Assembly: GCA_009705435.1 (NCBI GenBank)
Contig: WLTJ01000098.1
Span: 1-6,373 of the forward strand
DNA: 6,373 bases
Direction: 5' to 3'
DNA from: Actinomycetota bacterium
Lineage (GTDB): Bacteria > Actinomycetota > Acidimicrobiia > Acidimicrobiales > Ilumatobacteraceae
The translations under genes and the position numbers were made by a program. Positions 4,983-6,373 of the stretch are shown here, one piece after another. Below the pieces are notes generated by a model. It saw only the letters and a program-made list of their open reading frames with translations. It was not told the origin of the DNA and did not search any database. Numbering within the stretch: the first letter of the stretch is position 1; every line of letters starts with the position of its first letter.

Positions 4983-6373
4983 ATGAGTAACCCCACAACC
5001 TTGGCTCAAAAAGTTTGGGATAGCCATGTCGTTCATGCAGCGATTGATGAACCCGATTTGTTGTACATCGACTTGCACCTCGTGCACGAAGTCACGAGTC
5101 CCCAAGCTTTTGAAGGACTACGTATCAGCGGTCGCAAAATTCGTCGCCCTGATCTAACCGTGGCCACTGAAGATCACAACGTTCCGACTGCCGACATCCA
5201 TCTACCGATTGCGGACCCGATTTCTGCGCGTCAAGTTGAAGTGATGCGAGAGAACGCAAAAGAGTTCGGCGTCGAACTGTTCTCTATGGGCAACCCACTA
5301 CAAGGCATCGTGCATGTCATTGGGCCCGAGCAGGGGCGCACCCTGCCTGGCATGACCATCGTCTGCGGCGACAGTCATACAGCAACTCACGGAGCATTTG
5401 GTTCGCTTGCTTTCGGCATTGGCACCAGCGAAGTTGAACATGTGCTGGCGACTCAGACTCTCCCGCAAAGTCGCCCGAAATGGATGAGCGTTGAAGTCAA
5501 TGGCGCCCTACCCGCTGGGGTGACTGCCAAAGACATGATCTTGGCAATCATCGGCACGATCGGAACCGCCGGTGGCATCGGCTACGTCATTGAGTTTCGC
5601 GGTTCGGCAATTCGCGCGCTGTCCATGGAAGGTCGCATGACCGTATGCAACATGACCATTGAGGCAGGCGCCAAGGCTGGACTGATTGCCCCCGACGAGA
5701 TCACTTTTGCATATCTCAAAGGTCGCGCTCACGCACCCAAAGATGCAGAGTGGGATAAAGCTGTCGCCAATTGGAAAACTTTGCGTACCGACGAAGGTGC
5801 CAAGTTTGACAAAGAGGTCGTCATCGACGCTAGCACTTTGCTTCCTCATGTGACTTGGGGAACTAACCCAGCACAGGTTGCCAGTATTGACTCGCCTATC
5901 CCATCCCCCGATGACTTCGCTGATCCGACAACGCGCGAAACCGTTGCCCGTGCACTTGAATACATGGGACTGACACCGGGAACATTGTTGCGCAATGTCA
6001 AGGTGGACACCGTCTTCATTGGTTCGTGCACCAATAGTCGCATCGAAGACCTGCGCGCTGCAGCGTCTGTGATGAAGGGTCGCACCGTCACGGCGCCTCG
6101 AGTGATGGTTGTGCCTGGAAGTCACTCGGTGAAAGCGCAAGCAGAGGCCGAGGGCTTGCACGAGATCTTCCGTGCCGCTGGAGCCGATTGGCGCGAGCCA
6201 GGTTGCTCAATGTGTTTGGCAATGAACCCCGACAAACTCACGCAAGGTGAGCGTTCGGCGAGTACCAGTAATCGCAACTTTGAAGGTCGCCAAGGCCGTG
6301 GTGGACGCACCCACTTGGTATCTCCAGAAGTTGCGGCCGCAACTGCCGTTGCAGGTACTTTCGCAACCCCATC
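4983..6373 (+). CDS. leuC: 3-isopropylmalate dehydratase large subunit (truncated at window edge)
   Basis: The open frame runs off the right edge after 463 codons. Family members have about 465-475 residues, so only the last few are missing. With LeuD the enzyme isomerises 2-isopropylmalate to 3-isopropylmalate, the second committed step of leucine biosynthesis, in the cytoplasm. Aconitase-superfamily features are all present: TLAQKVWDSHVV near the N-terminus, the DLHLVHEVTSPQAF block, TEDHNVPT, the CGDSHTATHGAFG block from Cys128, FGIGTSEVEHVLATQ after it, and the [4Fe-4S] ligands Cys349 (GSCTNSR), Cys408 and Cys411 (PGCSMC). This spacing matches that of LeuC. Start at the second ATG of an ATGATG is chosen from the GAGGA spacing; 4980 adds one Met. 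The gene diverges from the NdgR/LtbR-type regulator, which very likely controls it through the palindrome at 4948-4962. leuD is expected downstream. No defects are seen. Confidence 0.97.
   Translation, partial: MSNPTTLAQKVWDSHVVHAAIDEPDLLYIDLHLVHEVTSPQAFEGLRISGRKIRRPDLTVATEDHNVPTADIHLPIADPISARQVEVMRENAKEFGVELFSMGNPLQGIVHVIGPEQGRTLPGMTIVCGDSHTATHGAFGSLAFGIGTSEVEHVLATQTLPQSRPKWMSVEVNGALPAGVTAKDMILAIIGTIGTAGGIGYVIEFRGSAIRALSMEGRMTVCNMTIEAGAKAGLIAPDEITFAYLKGRAHAPKDAEWDKAVANWKTLRTDEGAKFDKEVVIDASTLLPHVTWGTNPAQVASIDSPIPSPDDFADPTTRETVARALEYMGLTPGTLLRNVKVDTVFIGSCTNSRIEDLRAAASVMKGRTVTAPRVMVVPGSHSVKAQAEAEGLHEIFRAAGADWREPGCSMCLAMNPDKLTQGERSASTSNRNFEGRQGRGGRTHLVSPEVAAATAVAGTFATP

Noticed and set aside
4972..4983. 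Tiny frame ATG-AGG-AAA-TGA whose stop overlaps the leuC ATG, considered as a leader peptide
   Set aside because: It has only three codons, none for leucine, and contains the leuC Shine-Dalgarno itself; chance is the simplest explanation.
5508..6161. Long open frame on the - strand inside leuC (217 codons)
   Set aside because: It lies entirely antisense to a clearly conserved leuC; the translation is rich in Cys, His and Ser with no recognisable domain, as expected of a shadow frame.

Overview
The window looks like ordinary chromosome from an actinobacterium (Actinomycetota) of moderate GC content. The main clue is the right-hand end, where an IclR-family regulator of the NdgR/LtbR type is transcribed divergently from leuC, a hallmark actinobacterial arrangement. 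A UbiB-like kinase, two lipoproteins with Ser/Thr/Asp-rich linkers after the lipobox and apparently weak or absent Shine-Dalgarno sequences also fit. An acidimicrobial or similar aquatic lineage is possible, but I cannot fix it from sequence alone.

Left block (+ strand, 2-2719). The C-terminal part of an alpha/beta hydrolase overlaps by ATGA an ABC1/AarF/UbiB-family atypical kinase. One base after the kinase stop comes a lipoprotein with two FKBP-type prolyl isomerase domains, the second degenerate. The three genes are packed tightly enough to form one operon.

Middle block (- strand, 2723-4932). Reading leftwards from 4932 are the NdgR/LtbR-like regulator, a small conserved-looking protein of unknown function, and a YHYH-domain lipoprotein. 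The lipoprotein gene ends tail-to-tail with the FKBP gene, with three bases between the stops.

Right block (+ strand, 4983 to the edge). leuC, the large subunit of 3-isopropylmalate dehydratase, is complete except for its last few codons; leuD would be expected just outside. The 50-base divergent region between the regulator and leuC holds a perfect 15-base palindrome with 6-base arms. It is placed to act as the operator for both genes.

I see no RNA genes, mobile elements, CRISPR arrays or defence genes, and no clear evidence of a new multi-gene system. The points most worth a second look are the operator and overlapping promoters, a shortened effector domain in the regulator, the degenerate second FKBP domain, the altered YHYH signature and the hydrolase-kinase coupling.
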